From: Mortierella sp. BCC40632
Lineage: Eukaryota; Mortierellomycota; Mortierellomycetes; Mortierellales; Mortierellaceae
Assembly (NCBI GenBank): GCA_011634665.1
Contig: WAEK01000004.1
Location: forward strand, 2,361,501-2,425,500
DNA length: 64,000 bases
Reading direction: 5' to 3'
The notes beneath the pieces were generated by a model. It was not told the DNA's origin, did not search any database, and saw only the letters and a list, made by a program, of their open reading frames with translations. The first letter of the stretch is position 1, and the number at the start of each line of letters is the position of its first letter. This document shows, piece by piece, positions 11,798 to 23,849 of the stretch. Both the position numbers and the translations under genes were made by a program.

Positions 11798-14096
11798 CTA
11801 GGCCTCCTCTTGTACCCGTATTGGAGACGGTGGTGGTCGGCTTAAAGATCCTTGTTGCTGTCCTCCCTCTCCCTCTTGTGGTCGCCGTCGAGTGACCAGG
11901 ACCATGAAGGGGTCTTTCATCGGCAAGGTCACCGAGCCCCTGATCGCTGGTACCGAAGAAGGTTTTCTCCCTGGTCCCAACCAGAATTTGAATCGCTTCA
12001 GCAGAATCACCGTCGTCACCATCGCCTCCAGAGTCGCAAAAGTTTGACCCAAACAAATCCTTGGTCCTCCATTGAACGAAACAAACTTGAATGGACTCTG
12101 GGATCGAAATTGACCAAAGGGACTCTTTTTTTTCGAAAGGTCTTGATGAGATGAGGTTGGGTCTTGATAAGGAATGAGCCATCGTTCAGGATCGAATTCA
12201 CTTGCGTTCTCACCCCATACTTGACGGTTCCGACCCAGACACCAATTTGAGTAACCAATAAAGTCACCCGCGTAGACCTTGGTCCCATCCGGCAAGAGAT
12301 CGTCCTCTAGTGCCATCTTGGAATTTTTGGAGACAGGTGGCGAAAGTCGTAAGGTCTCATGGAAGACTGCCTTTAGATAGGGCATCTCATTCATTAGCTT
12401 CTCGTATGTGATCTGGTCCTCATCTTCACCAATAACAATATCAATCTCTTGAAGGAGGCGACTCACGACTGACTCGTTAGTCAAAAGGTAATAAAATTGC
12501 CATGTCAATCCTTGAGCCGTCGTGTCTCTACCCGCCCTATACGACAGGAACCAACGAAAAAAGGGAGGAAGGAAGGGATCGAACCGATGAGTCTTGTAAA
12601 GGACGGAAAACAAAGTGTAGAGGCAAAGGAAAGGAAAGGAAAGGAAAGGAAAGGAAAGGAAAGGAAAGGAAAGGAAAGGAAAGGAAAGGAAAAAAAGAGT
12701 AGAAAAAGGACCAGAGGAACAACTTACATCATAAAGTTGACAAAGACATCACGCAACATCGAGTCTGTTAACGCATGGCCTTCCTCATCTCGAAACTCTA
12801 AGAAATGATCCAACAAATCCCTAGGTCTCTGCTTCTTCTCCTCTTCTGATTCCGTTCGCCTTTGTTGAACGGCCTTGGCAGCACAAGTATCCAGAACCTG
12901 AATAGCTCGTCGTTGTCGAAGCCAGGGCCAAAAAAGGAGCTTGTCCGTTATAAACCAGAATGGGTTCTTGGTTGATCTCTTGTCTGCCTCTTGCATTAAA
13001 TAGTCAAACGCTTGACCAAACTCGTTTGAGAAAAGGGATTTTGGAGAAGATGGAGACGAGTGACTACTGCCCAGAGCATTAAAGTCGGCGCCAAACATAA
13101 GTTTCCCAAAGGCATCCAATGTCAAGTTCAGAAACGCTGCCTGCAGATCTATGGGCTGAGGCTCTTGACCTGCCTTTCCAACACCACCAGATCTTTGTCC
13201 GTCTTTGTCCAAATTACGGCCGCAATGCCGTTCTTCAAGCAGTTGGACAAGACCATGTGCAGATTGCTTGAAGGTGGTCTGGACCAAGGAACGGTAGAAT
13301 CTGGTGGTAAAAACGTTGGCAGCCGTTTTACGATGGAACCGCCACTCATCTCCATCGGCAACAAAGATACCTCGACCGAGGATATCTTGAAGTTGTGACC
13401 GAAATATGGGGCCCTTGACATAGTTTTCAAAGTTGGCTGAAAAAGAAGGAAGCAAGTATGATTGCTAAGAAAGCGAAATGACTTTTGTGAAATTCCAAAC
13501 ATTTGTATCTTTCTCTCGCTTACTCTTTAGAATATGTGTCATGAGCTCTGGACTGTTAATGATAATGATCCTCCCCATGAACGGAACCGTCATAGTACTA
13601 GACTCGCAGGAAAATAGAAAAGTAAGATAAAAAGGGAGGGAAAGAGAAGAAGGAAAGGCATTAAACTCACTTTCCCTGGATACATGTCCAATTCTACAAG
13701 AGAGAGCCTGATGATCCCAAAAAATAATAATGAGGATACCTACATTACATCACCCATCTTGTCCAGGTACTCGTGCAGCTGTTGGATATTGTTCTCGCCA
13801 GCATACATCATCTGGGGCATATTCCCGATTAAAGGAAAGCCAAAGAGAGTCTTTAGGTCTGGACGATCACGCGTGCCAATGGCTCGATTCGGGTACTTGA
13901 TGATCGCTACAATAAGAGCACCCAAAAAGGCCAAACCCGTGCACCCAACTGTTTGCCGAAATTGAAAGAGACTCCATAGCGAGAGGATAGGAGATGGAAA
14001 GAAAAAGGAGAGCTTGAATTCAAGAATATTGGATGATACTGGGAACAGTTTTTCGAACAGCAGGTTCAAACCGGCCCATGTTGGCAGGATTGACAT
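11798..14096 (-). CDS. Membrane-anchored cytochrome P450, CYP52/CYP704-like
   Basis: Five exons, 14096-13754, 13693-13671 (23 nt), 13602-13524, 13436-12728 and 12536-11798, join in phase to 630 residues. An N-terminal hydrophobic segment (CTGLAFLGALIVAII) should anchor it in the ER. Family signatures in order are: MTVPFMGRIIIIN and NFENYVKGP near the N-terminus, WRFHRKTAANVF (C-helix), AGRDTTA (I-helix oxygen-activation motif), HETLRLSP (K-helix ExxR), FDPERW, and the heme loop FNGGPRICLGQ with the axial cysteine near residue 546. The AGRDTTA motif and this heme loop are typical of the CYP52/CYP86/CYP704 group of fatty-acid or alkane hydroxylases; the substrate is inferred only. At 630 residues it is longer than usual, from an N-terminal leader, inserts and a Pro/Gln-rich tail. 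Exon 2 is only 23 nt; its use rests on matching phases and the conserved LDMYPGK reading. Confidence 0.93.
12624..12692. repeat. (GGAAA)n pentanucleotide array in the last P450 intron
   Basis: About 13 copies of GGAAA lie in the intron between P450 exons 4 and 5. On the coding strand they read TTTCC, so they add a pyrimidine-rich stretch upstream of the TATAG acceptor. Confidence 0.9.
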
Positions 14097-14846
14097 TGAC
14101 GTCTTCTTTTATGAAAACGGAGGGCAAGGTGGAGGCTACAAGAACAGACAAGAGAAATAAAACGAGTGAGGAGATGAGAAAAAGTGACCCGAAAGATGTA
14201 TGGGTTTGAGATAGCAAGGAAAACGAGGGGAAGGGGGGAGACGAGCAGCGTGGAAGAGAAATGGAAAGGTGTGCCCATTTATGCAAACACTCCAATCGAT
14301 AACAAAGTTCTTCCCAGTCAGCGGGGCAAACTTAAACTAACGATTTTATGTTACCAATGCCTCACGGCAAGGCCACCTGTATTCCTCGTATTCCGCCACG
14401 AGAGTACATAGGCAAGAGTAGCAGATAGATTTTTTTTCTTTTGTTGTTGTACGACGCGACTCGCCACCGAGATTCCCGCCTCTTCGGTTGCACGAAGAAA
14501 AACGTTGTGACAGGTTGCAAAGGAGGCATGCTTGACGATCCCCGGATCCCTTCCGAGGACACCTGTCGATCGAGCTCTGATATTCGGGCAGGGTATGGAA
14601 AATGAAGAAGGTCAAGCAATGTTTTAATAATGGGCAAGGGAGAGAAAGAAAAATAAGGAAGAGCGGCTCCTTCTCTCACTCTTTTCCATTGTAGTATCGG
14701 ATCTGGGGTCTGAATATTTCCCGAGAGAAGATCAATATAAATCCAGAGCGGTATTACACTGCATCTAAGGTAACAATAGACATACATGCCCTTGTGTTTG
14801 TCCAAGACCACAGCAATTTTTTTTTAGCTTCGCCTCTCTCTCTCAC

Positions 14847-14880
<34 letters not shown>

Positions 14881-14962
14881 CGACTTGCATATCCTTGCAT
14901 CCACTCGTGCAATCTTCTTTTTATTCCCACAACATGGAAACTCTCCCTCCTCCTATTTGCCC
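14097..14962. other. Region between the P450 start and the septin-like gene end
   Basis: This is the promoter side of the P450 gene and the 3' flank of the septin-like gene. It includes a long A run near 14851-14879. Open frames overlap low-complexity sequence and show no family motif. Confidence 0.55.
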
Positions 14963-17900
14963 TTATCCAACCCATGTAATTCGATTCTCAAGGAAGTGAG
15001 TGTAGAGCCAGGTTGCAAAGCTACCCATTCCTACCATCACTACCATATGCACCAGTCCTCGTCCAAGCGCTCCAAAGAACCGATTCATCAATGACCCCAG
15101 CCCCAAAGGGTCATCCTCAGGGTGATCTTCCATCATTTCCTCATTCAACTCTGTATATCTTGACCCGGAAGCACGACTCTCCTCAACTTTTTTATCCTGA
15201 AACTCCGATTTCTGTGCTTGACGTTGTTGCTGTAGCTGTATCAGTGACAGCTGCGATGTTGATCCTTTCATGGAAACATAATGTCGCCGCTCCTTGAGCC
15301 GCTTCTTGACCGGTTGAATTGTCTCTTCTTCACCTAAAGCATCTCTCATTGAAGGCTCCGATCCAAGAATGCTCGTCGACTGCCCCCCAAGTCCTAATCC
15401 AACCACATGTCCTCGAAGATTTGAATTCAACATGGATGTGTTCTCATTGTAGTTGTCTTCCTTCCCTTGCAAGGACCGTTGTGGAGGACCATCCACGGCC
15501 CATCGTCGTAACTCTTGAACCAAGAACTCGATCCTCTGTTCTCTTTCCAATCCTGCCAACGCCAACTGCCAAGCCTCCTGTCGTTCTTCAAGAATTCTTG
15601 TAAATTCTTGACGGTGTGACTCGACCAGTTGAGTTACCTTTGCCGAGAGCCGCTGTTGATCTTCTTCTCGTAGTCGTTCCACCATCTCTGTGGGAAGAGT
15701 TCCTATCATGGGGTTCGTGGGCCCGATAGCCTGACCTGTTAAAGGTACAGAGGAGGTGGCGTGGGCTGGATGGTGTGGGTTCGAGTGCTGACGTTGTCTT
15801 GCCCCCACAGACTCTTGGGACGAATACATGAGTGATGGTGAAATTGAAGAGGTAGTCAATTGTCTTCTCCATGTCAAGAATTTCAATGTCGTATGATGTC
15901 TTAGTGCTGCCAAGTGGTGGACATAGACCCATTGTCGGAGTAATGACAGGTCTGCGGTGGGCTTTGATGGTGTTCCAAATGAGCCTGTGGTTGTACGTGC
16001 ACTTTGTGTTTCATTGCTAGAGATAGCTTCTCTTTGGAGACATAGCTGTTGGACATCTATGTCAAGGCGGTTGTTCGAGCCCTCGTTCTTAAAGTCGTCG
16101 GGGTAATAAACAAAAGGTGGGGATCTGATTTCAATCGGTACCGGAGTCTGTGCATCGAGGGAAAGCGGCGGAGGCGTAAGCTCCTCACCAGGCACATTGG
16201 CAGTTGACAATGGGGAAGAATAACTCGACGGTGCATCCTGCGGATTGCCTTCCATGCCATAGATCTCAATGTCATGCTCTCGTAATTGTTGAATGATATT
16301 TTGCCTTGCCACAGTAATGTCCAGCATCCCTGTATCGGCGGAGCCAGCGTTGCTGGAGGCGGAAGAGGAAGAAATTGGTATCAGGACAGGAACTAGATTG
16401 ACCCAGGACTGCAGTCGTTGCATTATCTGAATATCGATATCGGTGAGCTCTTCTTCAATCATATAAAAGCACAGATCCACATGTGAATGCGCTCCTGTCG
16501 TGTTGTTGGCTAGAAATCGTCCCAAGGAGTCATCACTGACTGCAGACCGCGAAAAAAATTCATTGGTTGTCTGGTATTGGAGACCAATATAAGAGATGAT
16601 GAGATCCAGTGCACGCTGAGGGCTGTTGAACGCTGTATATCCTGGAGTGTCCACAACACTAGAAAAGAAAATGGAGTCAGCTTGATATTTGAATGAGGAA
16701 TACATGGGCAACAGTTGGAGGAGAGAGGAGGAACACCGTTTACCAAATATTTTTCACAAGGATTTCCTGATGCATTTCTTGTTCGTCAAAGCCAGCTCGC
16801 GCCCATGCCGGCAAGACCGTGGATGATGCAAACCGTTCAATAATAGCCTCAGTGACTCCGTGATACATGTCCTGTTGTCGCCTCTGTGTAAGTGAACCAC
16901 TACTCTGTAAACTCTGTTCTTCACTTGATCCTGTCACCGGAGTCGCATGCGAACTGCTCATTGTTCGTGAATATGCTTCGCCCTGTAGACTCATGCTCAT
17001 TGTACTTGTTTCTGAAGAGGACGGATCAGAAGTGAGCTCGGTTGAAGTCGTCTCGGGTCTTGTGGATGCTGTTGCTGCTGTTGCTGCTGCTGCTGTTGAA
17101 AGAGGAGGCGCCATCGGTCGCTCCTGAAGAAACTCATCATCGAAATCGTTGGCAATGATACCTGGCCATTTGAACATTTCCTGGATAAATCTTGAATTCC
17201 ATTGACGACTTCGTCCAGTGATCATCATTTTCATAAAGCCCATCTTGTCTCCTTCGATAGTAGGTTCTCGGTTTTTCACAAACATGGCTGATGAAGGCAT
17301 AATCAAATTGAGCGAGGACGCTCCCTGGTCAACCCAATATCCTGTCCGCGACGATGGTCTCGATGCATGTGAGTAATAACCTAGCGAGGGGCTTGACAGG
17401 AAACTGTGTGGTGTTCCTGGTGCTGTAAACCCATCCTCATCAACCAGTGAGGATGGATAGAGGACCGGTGTCCCTGAGGCGGTCTGCGCGTGCAGGAAGG
17501 GTGAGGTGGCAGTGTGGCTTTGTTGGGGATGGTATACATTTTGAGAGCTGAAGGTGGTTCGACCATCAGGGATGTAGCCGGAACCTTCCGTATCGGCACT
17601 GTTGAGGAACGATGTGTGTGTCTCGATGTAACGTCTAGAGCGCTCTTGTCGGTCATGAAGGTGGCTCGACTCTCGCCCGCGAATAGTGCGCGGGGTGGAT
17701 TCGGGATGACCCATGTCCTGTTCTAGGTCTTCGAGGTCTTCCGGTCTTGTGAACCGCTGCATCCTTGGCGCAGGTCGAGACAACGGTTGTGATGGGCGCT
17801 GGTCTGTGAGTTGTCGCTGCCCGGAAGTGGGGATGTGAAGCGAGTCGTACGAGGTGGATGTCAAGGCAGGTTGGTGCATAGTGACTGTTACTTCAAAGCC

Positions 17901-20317
17901 TGACAAGTCAGCGGCTGCGCTGGGCTGGTGCAAGTCCGAGAGAGCCTCAAAGGTGGAGAGAGGTGTCGTTGCGGCCAAGTGGAGAGTGGAGGTCGTATGT
18001 GGTCCTGGGGCTATGGTGGGAGCAAGCCTCTATTAACCTCGGTTGAATAATTGTAAGGAGAGAGACCCAACAACCTGGACTCAATCGAACGAAGACGTTT
18101 GTGTGTGCGTCTGTGTGTGCCAAGAGAAGTATGACTGGTGTCTTGATGGCAGTGATGATGACGATGAGGAAGAGGAAGAAGTGCAGCAGTAGGCTCACAG
18201 ATATGTGACGGGGAGAGGGGGAGGCGAAGCAATGCTAACAGTGGGTTGAGGCAGACGGGCACTTTGAGAAAGGTCAAGATGGGAGACTGTGGGAGTGTGT
18301 GCTTGGAGGAGCGATGGAGGCAAACGAGACAGCGGGGGAGAGAGAAGAGAGAGGGGAGAGGGGAGAGAGGAAGAGAAGTGTAAAGAGTGGGAAAGAGATT
18401 GAAAACATGGTTGAAGACAGAGGGAGCAATATAACGTGAAAGTGCGCTCCTCCACGCACCACCACTTCCCACATGTCCGCACCCGTTGCTCCTTCCCTGT
18501 CGATTGCACATTGAAGATGCCCGCATTGCATCGCATATCTCTCTGCCGTCCATCCACTTCTCTCCATTTGACAGTCCAATGCTGGCTGCAGGTCGCACGA
18601 GCGCCATCCGCATTATCATGTCACCATCCAAGGCCCTGTCTGGCCTGTGGCATTCGGCGGCAGGGTGCAGTCCCGCAATCGCAGTCCTGCTCGGCACTCT
18701 TGACTGCCCCCTTTTTTTTCCGCCTTTCTCCAGTCGTACTGGGTCGCTGAAATGACCACATTCACACCGGTAAAAACGACCATGAGACCAAGCGCAAAAG
18801 GATGAAAGGAGTGAATGCTGGAAGGAGGGAGTAGACGGCGATCACGGTCTTTGCTTCTATTCAAGCATACCGATAAATGCTTTCATATCACGCCCGAACA
18901 CACGCACGCACACAAACAAAGTGCAGCGGCACACCTCCTGTTTCTTCCACCGGACAACCGTCCGAATAAAGCAATTTCTTATAGTAATGCCGAGCATTGA
19001 CCCCATTGTCCTCCCCGTGGTCTACAGGTAAATAAAAAAGGCTGCATGGTGGAAGAGAGTAGAAGCACACTTACCATTCGATACTGTGGGGCTATCGGAC
19101 CATATCACAGGCGAATAGACCGGCCCTTGGGACTCTAGAGCCTCGTGATCTCTGTGGCCAGCGACTGTTCCTTCGCTTTTACCACTTTTGGAAGAGAAAC
19201 GACTTTGACCGCGGAAAGGATGTGCAGTCGCAGAACTGGCTCCAAGACCAAGAGCTGTAGGTGGTAGTGTTGCTGCAAGGATCTCTTGCAAGTGCTCATA
19301 TGTTGCCGCAGTCGCGGTTGGTTGGAAATCAGCATCTCGTCGTCCAGTCTCTCCTTCAGTGGCTTCTCGAGGCGCTCTTGACGGAGAGGTGACAGGAATG
19401 GTGTCATTGACAGCTAGCTTTCTCGCGGGTCTCTGTCCTCTTCCAGAGCGCTGTCTCCCCGAATCACGTCGAGGAGCTCGATCTCCTTCCTGGTTCTCGT
19501 CTTGACCATCATCGCTCTCGCTCTCGCTCTCGTAGCCATCAGCAGTGTTGACAAAGACAATACTTGGTGATAGATGGTTTATATCCGTCGAGTGCTGCTG
19601 AGCAAGTCGTCGATAGAATAGATCTCGGTCTTTGCCAGATTGGTCACTGGCTTCGAGCTCTTGCTGAGCGAAGGTTAAACTTGTTCGCCGCGTTCTTGCG
19701 GGGAAGGAATGCCGATTAGAGTTCGAACTTGGATGGTGTACATGGTTGACTGGGAATGTATATGATCCTAATATCTCATCGCCATCACCAGAGCTGGTGT
19801 TCTTGCTCGTGTTTGCAGCTAGTGAAGGGCTGTGACGACAGGCTCCACTATTGCTATCCTTCTCTTGATAGTACCTCAGATAGGAATCCACAGCAGGCGA
19901 TGATTCTGGTCCATAGGAAAGTGATCTGTTCAGGTAAACGTAGTCAAAGTGGCGCCAGTACCGCTGGCCGAGCCCGAGACCCCCCTGAGATGGTTTCTTG
20001 GACGCCGTAGTCATAGACGAGGCAGGCGAAGGTTGCAGCTGGCCCTGAGAGCCCTTGGTAGGTAGAGAATCCCCGAGATGTGAGATAGACACCACTGGCT
20101 GGACAGGAGCAGAGAGCGCATGAGAGGAGACGTCTGCAGAAGTGGTCTGAAATGGAGCATTACCAGTCATGGGCGCAGCTGTGACTGGGGTCCCCTCTGT
20201 GTTCATGATCATGGCTCCATGTGTGTCATGCATGCCATGAATGTCATGCATGCTCTGGTACCGACCTTGTTGACGACTGCTCCTATTGGAACCAACTTGC
20301 TCATCCTTCTCTATCAT
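14963..20317 (-). CDS. Giant septin-like protein with degenerate P-loop and C-terminal membrane segment
   Basis: Three exons, 20317-19075, 18004-16744 and 16658-14963, join in phase to 1399 residues. The first about 650 residues are Ser/Pro-rich and probably disordered. A septin-type G domain follows. Its P-loop position near residue 675 reads MMITGRSRQWNSRF, without the GK[ST] lysine. After the last intron the G3 motif is intact (VVDTPGY, near residue 838), followed by an ISYIGLQYQTT stretch, VDLCFYMIEEELTDIDIQIMQRL and NLVPVLIP, as in septins. The G4 AKAD motif is not recognisable. The C-terminus has a predicted membrane helix (GLVHMVVMVGMGSFATWLY). Septins assemble into cortical filaments; a nucleotide-blind, membrane-tethered version would be a scaffold, which is inference. 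The 1070-nt intron 1 is unusually long and could hide another exon. The start is the ATG at 20317; the GTG two codons upstream is not a start. Confidence 0.8.
18005..19074 (-). other. 1.07-kb intron 1 of the septin-like gene
   Basis: The donor GTAAGT follows ...PTVSN and the acceptor CCCCAG precedes GPHTTS; the phases match exactly without extra exons. The intron is CT/GA-rich with no obvious coding segment, but its size is far above the 50-150 nt of most introns here. A skipped exon of length divisible by three cannot be excluded. Confidence 0.55.
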
Positions 20318-20467
20318 GGCCACGAATTTTATCTGTCTGTTTTTGTTCGGGACGATGGATTCCAGAGAAAAGGTTGTGTGCGTGATGTGAATGACAAAGA
20401 GAAATGTAAGAAAAGGGCAATAAAAAAAAAAGATGGGTCAATGAGCCAACCTTTTATTGCTGCCTCA

Positions 20468-20469
20468 AA

Positions 20470-20528
<59 letters not shown>
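20468..20528. repeat. Compound (CA)n(GA)n microsatellite
   Basis: About 10 CA units run directly into about 20 GA units, upstream of the septin-like gene on the promoter side. Confidence 0.92.
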
Positions 20529-20531
<3 letters not shown>

Positions 20532-21878
20532 GAGGAGGATGAAAGAGGGGAACAGCAAAAGGAGGTGGGGTGGGGAAGTTCGATGTTTGCATTGTCCAAG
20601 CTCGACATGCTCCTCTCTCTCTCTCCCTTTCTCCTGAATCTGGTCGCTTCCCGACCTTTCGAGTCACCATTTTGTCGTTATCACTGATCGGCGGCTCTTC
20701 TCAGGTCGAGCCAGCAGTTTACCGTTACCCAAATAGAATCTTTGTCCCCAATATCGCTGACAAAAAAAAACAAAGGCCCATGCATACGCATACAAGCTAC
20801 AAACTGCAACATACTCAAAACTGCCATCTGCAACGACTGAGTTTCCTACCCACTTACATGGCGCAAGAATATCAGCCCACTCTTTGTTCCCGCCTGCGAC
20901 GCCAAGCCATCGGTCATTAATCCTAAACTTGGCGCTAGCTGTATCCGAAGGCGGGAAATCCTGGGTACTCTCTCCACCTCTCCTACTTAGACAAGATAAA
21001 CAGGTAGAAAGACGTATCTTCCAGATCATTTGCACAGTTCGCTCCTATCAATGTCGTTTCTGAGGGGCTCGCTGCGTCTGTAGCATTAGCCTGAACGGAA
21101 GCAAGACCGTGTGTCGCCCGCTAAAGAGGGTTGTATTTACATCTCTTCTCCATTGGTCCGAGCCCAGAGCCCTAGTGAAGGCATTAGAGAGTTCTGATAC
21201 GAAATGGACAAGAAGAAGGACTGGGAAACAGAGATGCCTCGTATGAGCGCAAAACCAATAAAGTACGCTCAATCTCCTAAAAGGGTTGTTCGATTGCGGG
21301 AAACAACAATTGGATCACGAGAAGGAAAAGGATCTCAGTATTAGAGGAACAAAGTCATTCTAAAGAAACACAACCGAGCCAAGGCGCGTGGTCAGGTTGC
21401 ATTTGCTATGCCTTCATACACTGTACGCCACCCTAGTCTCTAAATTGAAGCAAAATATGCAAGCGCAATGCAGTAACACCTTCCATTTCGGCACCATTGT
21501 CGGTCTAGCAAGTTGCCATTTCCCTCTCCAATTAGTTCCGCCAACAATTCATAATGGTGAAGATGTAGACAACTTTACAAAGAATAACTTATTTCAAGGG
21601 CTCTGAGTATGCTGTGGAGAACGGAGTCGCTTTACCTTCCAATACCTTCCAATACACCTAGAAGAGCCAAGAAGGCCTCCCCGCCCCCGCCCCCTCCCTT
21701 CATCTCCATGAGCTCGTTTTACAGTGTGAGGAAAAGCCAGGTCAGGATTCTGAGGAAATATGAATATTGTTTTCTCTCTATACCTCCTCTGACATGCTAT
21801 CACTCTCCACTAGTATCCGCTCTAAATGGCCTATTTCAAGGAAATAGGGATCTAGTAGTCGCTTTGAAGATGCATCTG

Positions 21879-21942
21879 GAGAGGACATTGGAGGCTTTCA
21901 TCCTGGATTAAAAGATACTTCTTACATCTCCAATGTCTCTCT
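21879..21942. repeat. Imperfect inverted repeat, about 15-bp arms
   Basis: GAGAGGACATTGGAG (about 21879-21893) pairs with CTCCAATGTCTCTC (about 21928-21941) apart from one unpaired base, with a spacer of about 34 nt. It could be a hairpin or the remains of a small inverted-repeat element. Confidence 0.6.
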
Positions 21943-22256
21943 TGAGCCTTTTTTTTCCCCTGCGGTTTTTCTTAACTTTAGTAGAGAGCACAAGAGGCTC
22001 TCCACTCCCTCCTATTCCTCCATATCTTGGAGAAATAGCGAGATTTTATTACTCTGTTCGTCTAACGATAAACTGTTGGCACAATTATGGAGAGTAAAGG
22101 CGATTCCAAGGCCCTCCCGAGTTTTTGTTTGTCCTGTTTTCTCTCTTTTCAATCATAAAACTCTATCCACTCCTACACCACACATACACAAACTAGCTCT
22201 ATCTTTTGATCTCTTGATGCGACTCCGGTCATTCTGGCCATCACTCAGATTAAAGA

Positions 22257-22377
<121 letters not shown>

Positions 22378-23039
22378 TATTTTATTTTATTTTGGTCGTG
22401 GGAATGCAAGAGGCTCGAGTCTACATTCCAAGAAAAAGCGTTAGCCTATATAAAGGAGGATGAAGATACAGATCAGAGTGAATAGTTAGTGGAAGCATGT
22501 ATCAATCAAACAGCCATTACAATGGAGGATGGAGAAGGAGGTTGTTCTGGAGGGTACCCTCAAGGTTGGAGAGTCTTGGTGGCGCGCAGTCACTACAGGA
22601 GACGAGAGAGAATTAGGTCCACAGCCATGCGTACTGACGAGTATTTCCGGTCCCTGAGCAAGCATATCCACTATGGCGTGAGGCGAGGCTTTTGAATAAA
22701 GTACATGGGAACCAAAGCTTTCAAAATGTAACCAAGCTCTTCGCAAGCCTTATTCTTTTTTTCTAAAAGAAAAAACAAAACAAAACAAAACGAAAAAAGC
22801 CCTCTTGTATGCGAATGAATCAAATAGACAAGCTCATCACCGAGTTCAAGTCGACTCCAAAAAACAAGAGATCTATATGAAACAGACCCAGGCCAAGGAC
22901 TTTATGGAATTATGGATCTGCTTACCAACGAGATGGTAGAAGAAACTCTGTCGAGACGTCCTCGCCGCATAAAACATCTTTGAGCAACATGGTGCTCGAG
23001 CGAGGAAAAAAAAACAGAAAAAAGAGCACAAGTGAAGTC
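22378..23039. other. Region beside the Crinkler relic, no intact gene
   Basis: Short open frames on both strands, including 22489-22695 (+), end without splice sites that make a longer product. Some of it may be decayed C-terminal sequence of the neighbouring Crinkler-like relic, but I could not read it with confidence. Confidence 0.4.
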
Positions 23040-23567
23040 ATACCAGACTGCGACAGTGACGAACTGGGACGAGAACCATCCGAGTGGCAACCAGGAAGTG
23101 GAATCAACGAGCGTGAAGGCGAGAGTGCCTGGTCAATGAGTGGAACAATGGAGGGAAAATAGAGTTTAAGCGGAATAGGCACATACTGACGAAGGTCAAT
23201 CGACAAACGGAGCGGCATTCGTGAAAAATATGCGCATGCATTACCTTGGGAGGAGGACGCTGGACAATGGTGTGGATTTTTTTCTCGTAGGGTATCTCCA
23301 CAAAGACGTCAGTAATGTCATCCGTCTCATTAAGCTCCTCTTTCGACGGAACATCGTTCAGCGAGACTTCCTTTCTGCCCACCTCGTGCAGAATAAGATA
23401 GAGACCTTCAAGAGCGTGGGTCCATGGCATTAACTCCGTTGAAGGCATCGGGAATCCCGACGAGGTCCTTGAAGACATCGACTATCTTGGCGAGATCAAT
23501 TTCAACAGAGAGCGTCGTTTTCTCTTCATCAACAAGGCAGAAAAGGATCGGGGGTACTGGCGGCCAT
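23040..23567 (-). pseudogene. Crinkler (CRN)-like effector N-terminus, broken by frameshifts
   Basis: From an ATG at 23567 the minus strand reads the start of a Crinkler-type N-terminal module, but in pieces. The frame shifts at the C5 run 23550-23554, giving LFCLVDEE then SVEIDLAKIVDVFKDL and PDAFNGVNAMD. A second break follows near 23400-23430. The next frame carries SLNDVPSKEELNETDDITDVF and the hallmark IHTIVQRPPPK. A GTAATG donor sits directly after it at 23244, where the related genes commonly have an intron. Further on (23047-23103) a decayed match to the following linker (LPGCHSDGSRPSSSLS) appears. Crinklers are modular proteins with a ubiquitin-like N-terminal region and variable C-terminal enzymatic domains, known from oomycetes and from Mucoromycota and chytrids. 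No intact C-terminal domain was found. The identification rests on remembered family motifs. Confidence 0.72.
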
Positions 23568-23849
23568 GTTGCTGAGCATTGAAAAGCAGGAAAGGAGAAT
23601 CAGAAGCGGTAAGAGAGGCAAAGAAGGCGGGGATTGTAAAACAAAGATGAAGTGATGATAACAAGAAAAGGATGAAGGAGTGCGAAAGGCTATGATGAAA
23701 GAGCGTGGAAAATCATGGACACAAGAATAGTGGCGTTCTCAGTCTTTCTCTGCACTGTCAGTCCCATCTCCTGCCTGCTAGTGCCAGTCCCATCTCAAGA
23801 GCTTGGAGAAGCTTCGCCACCATGAATTTGAATATCACACAATCACCTT

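Noticed and set aside
12568..12590. GGTTCGATCCC on the minus strand, a match to the tRNA B box
   Set aside because: The flanking bases do not form a T-stem, no A box or acceptor stem is present, and the site lies in a P450 intron.
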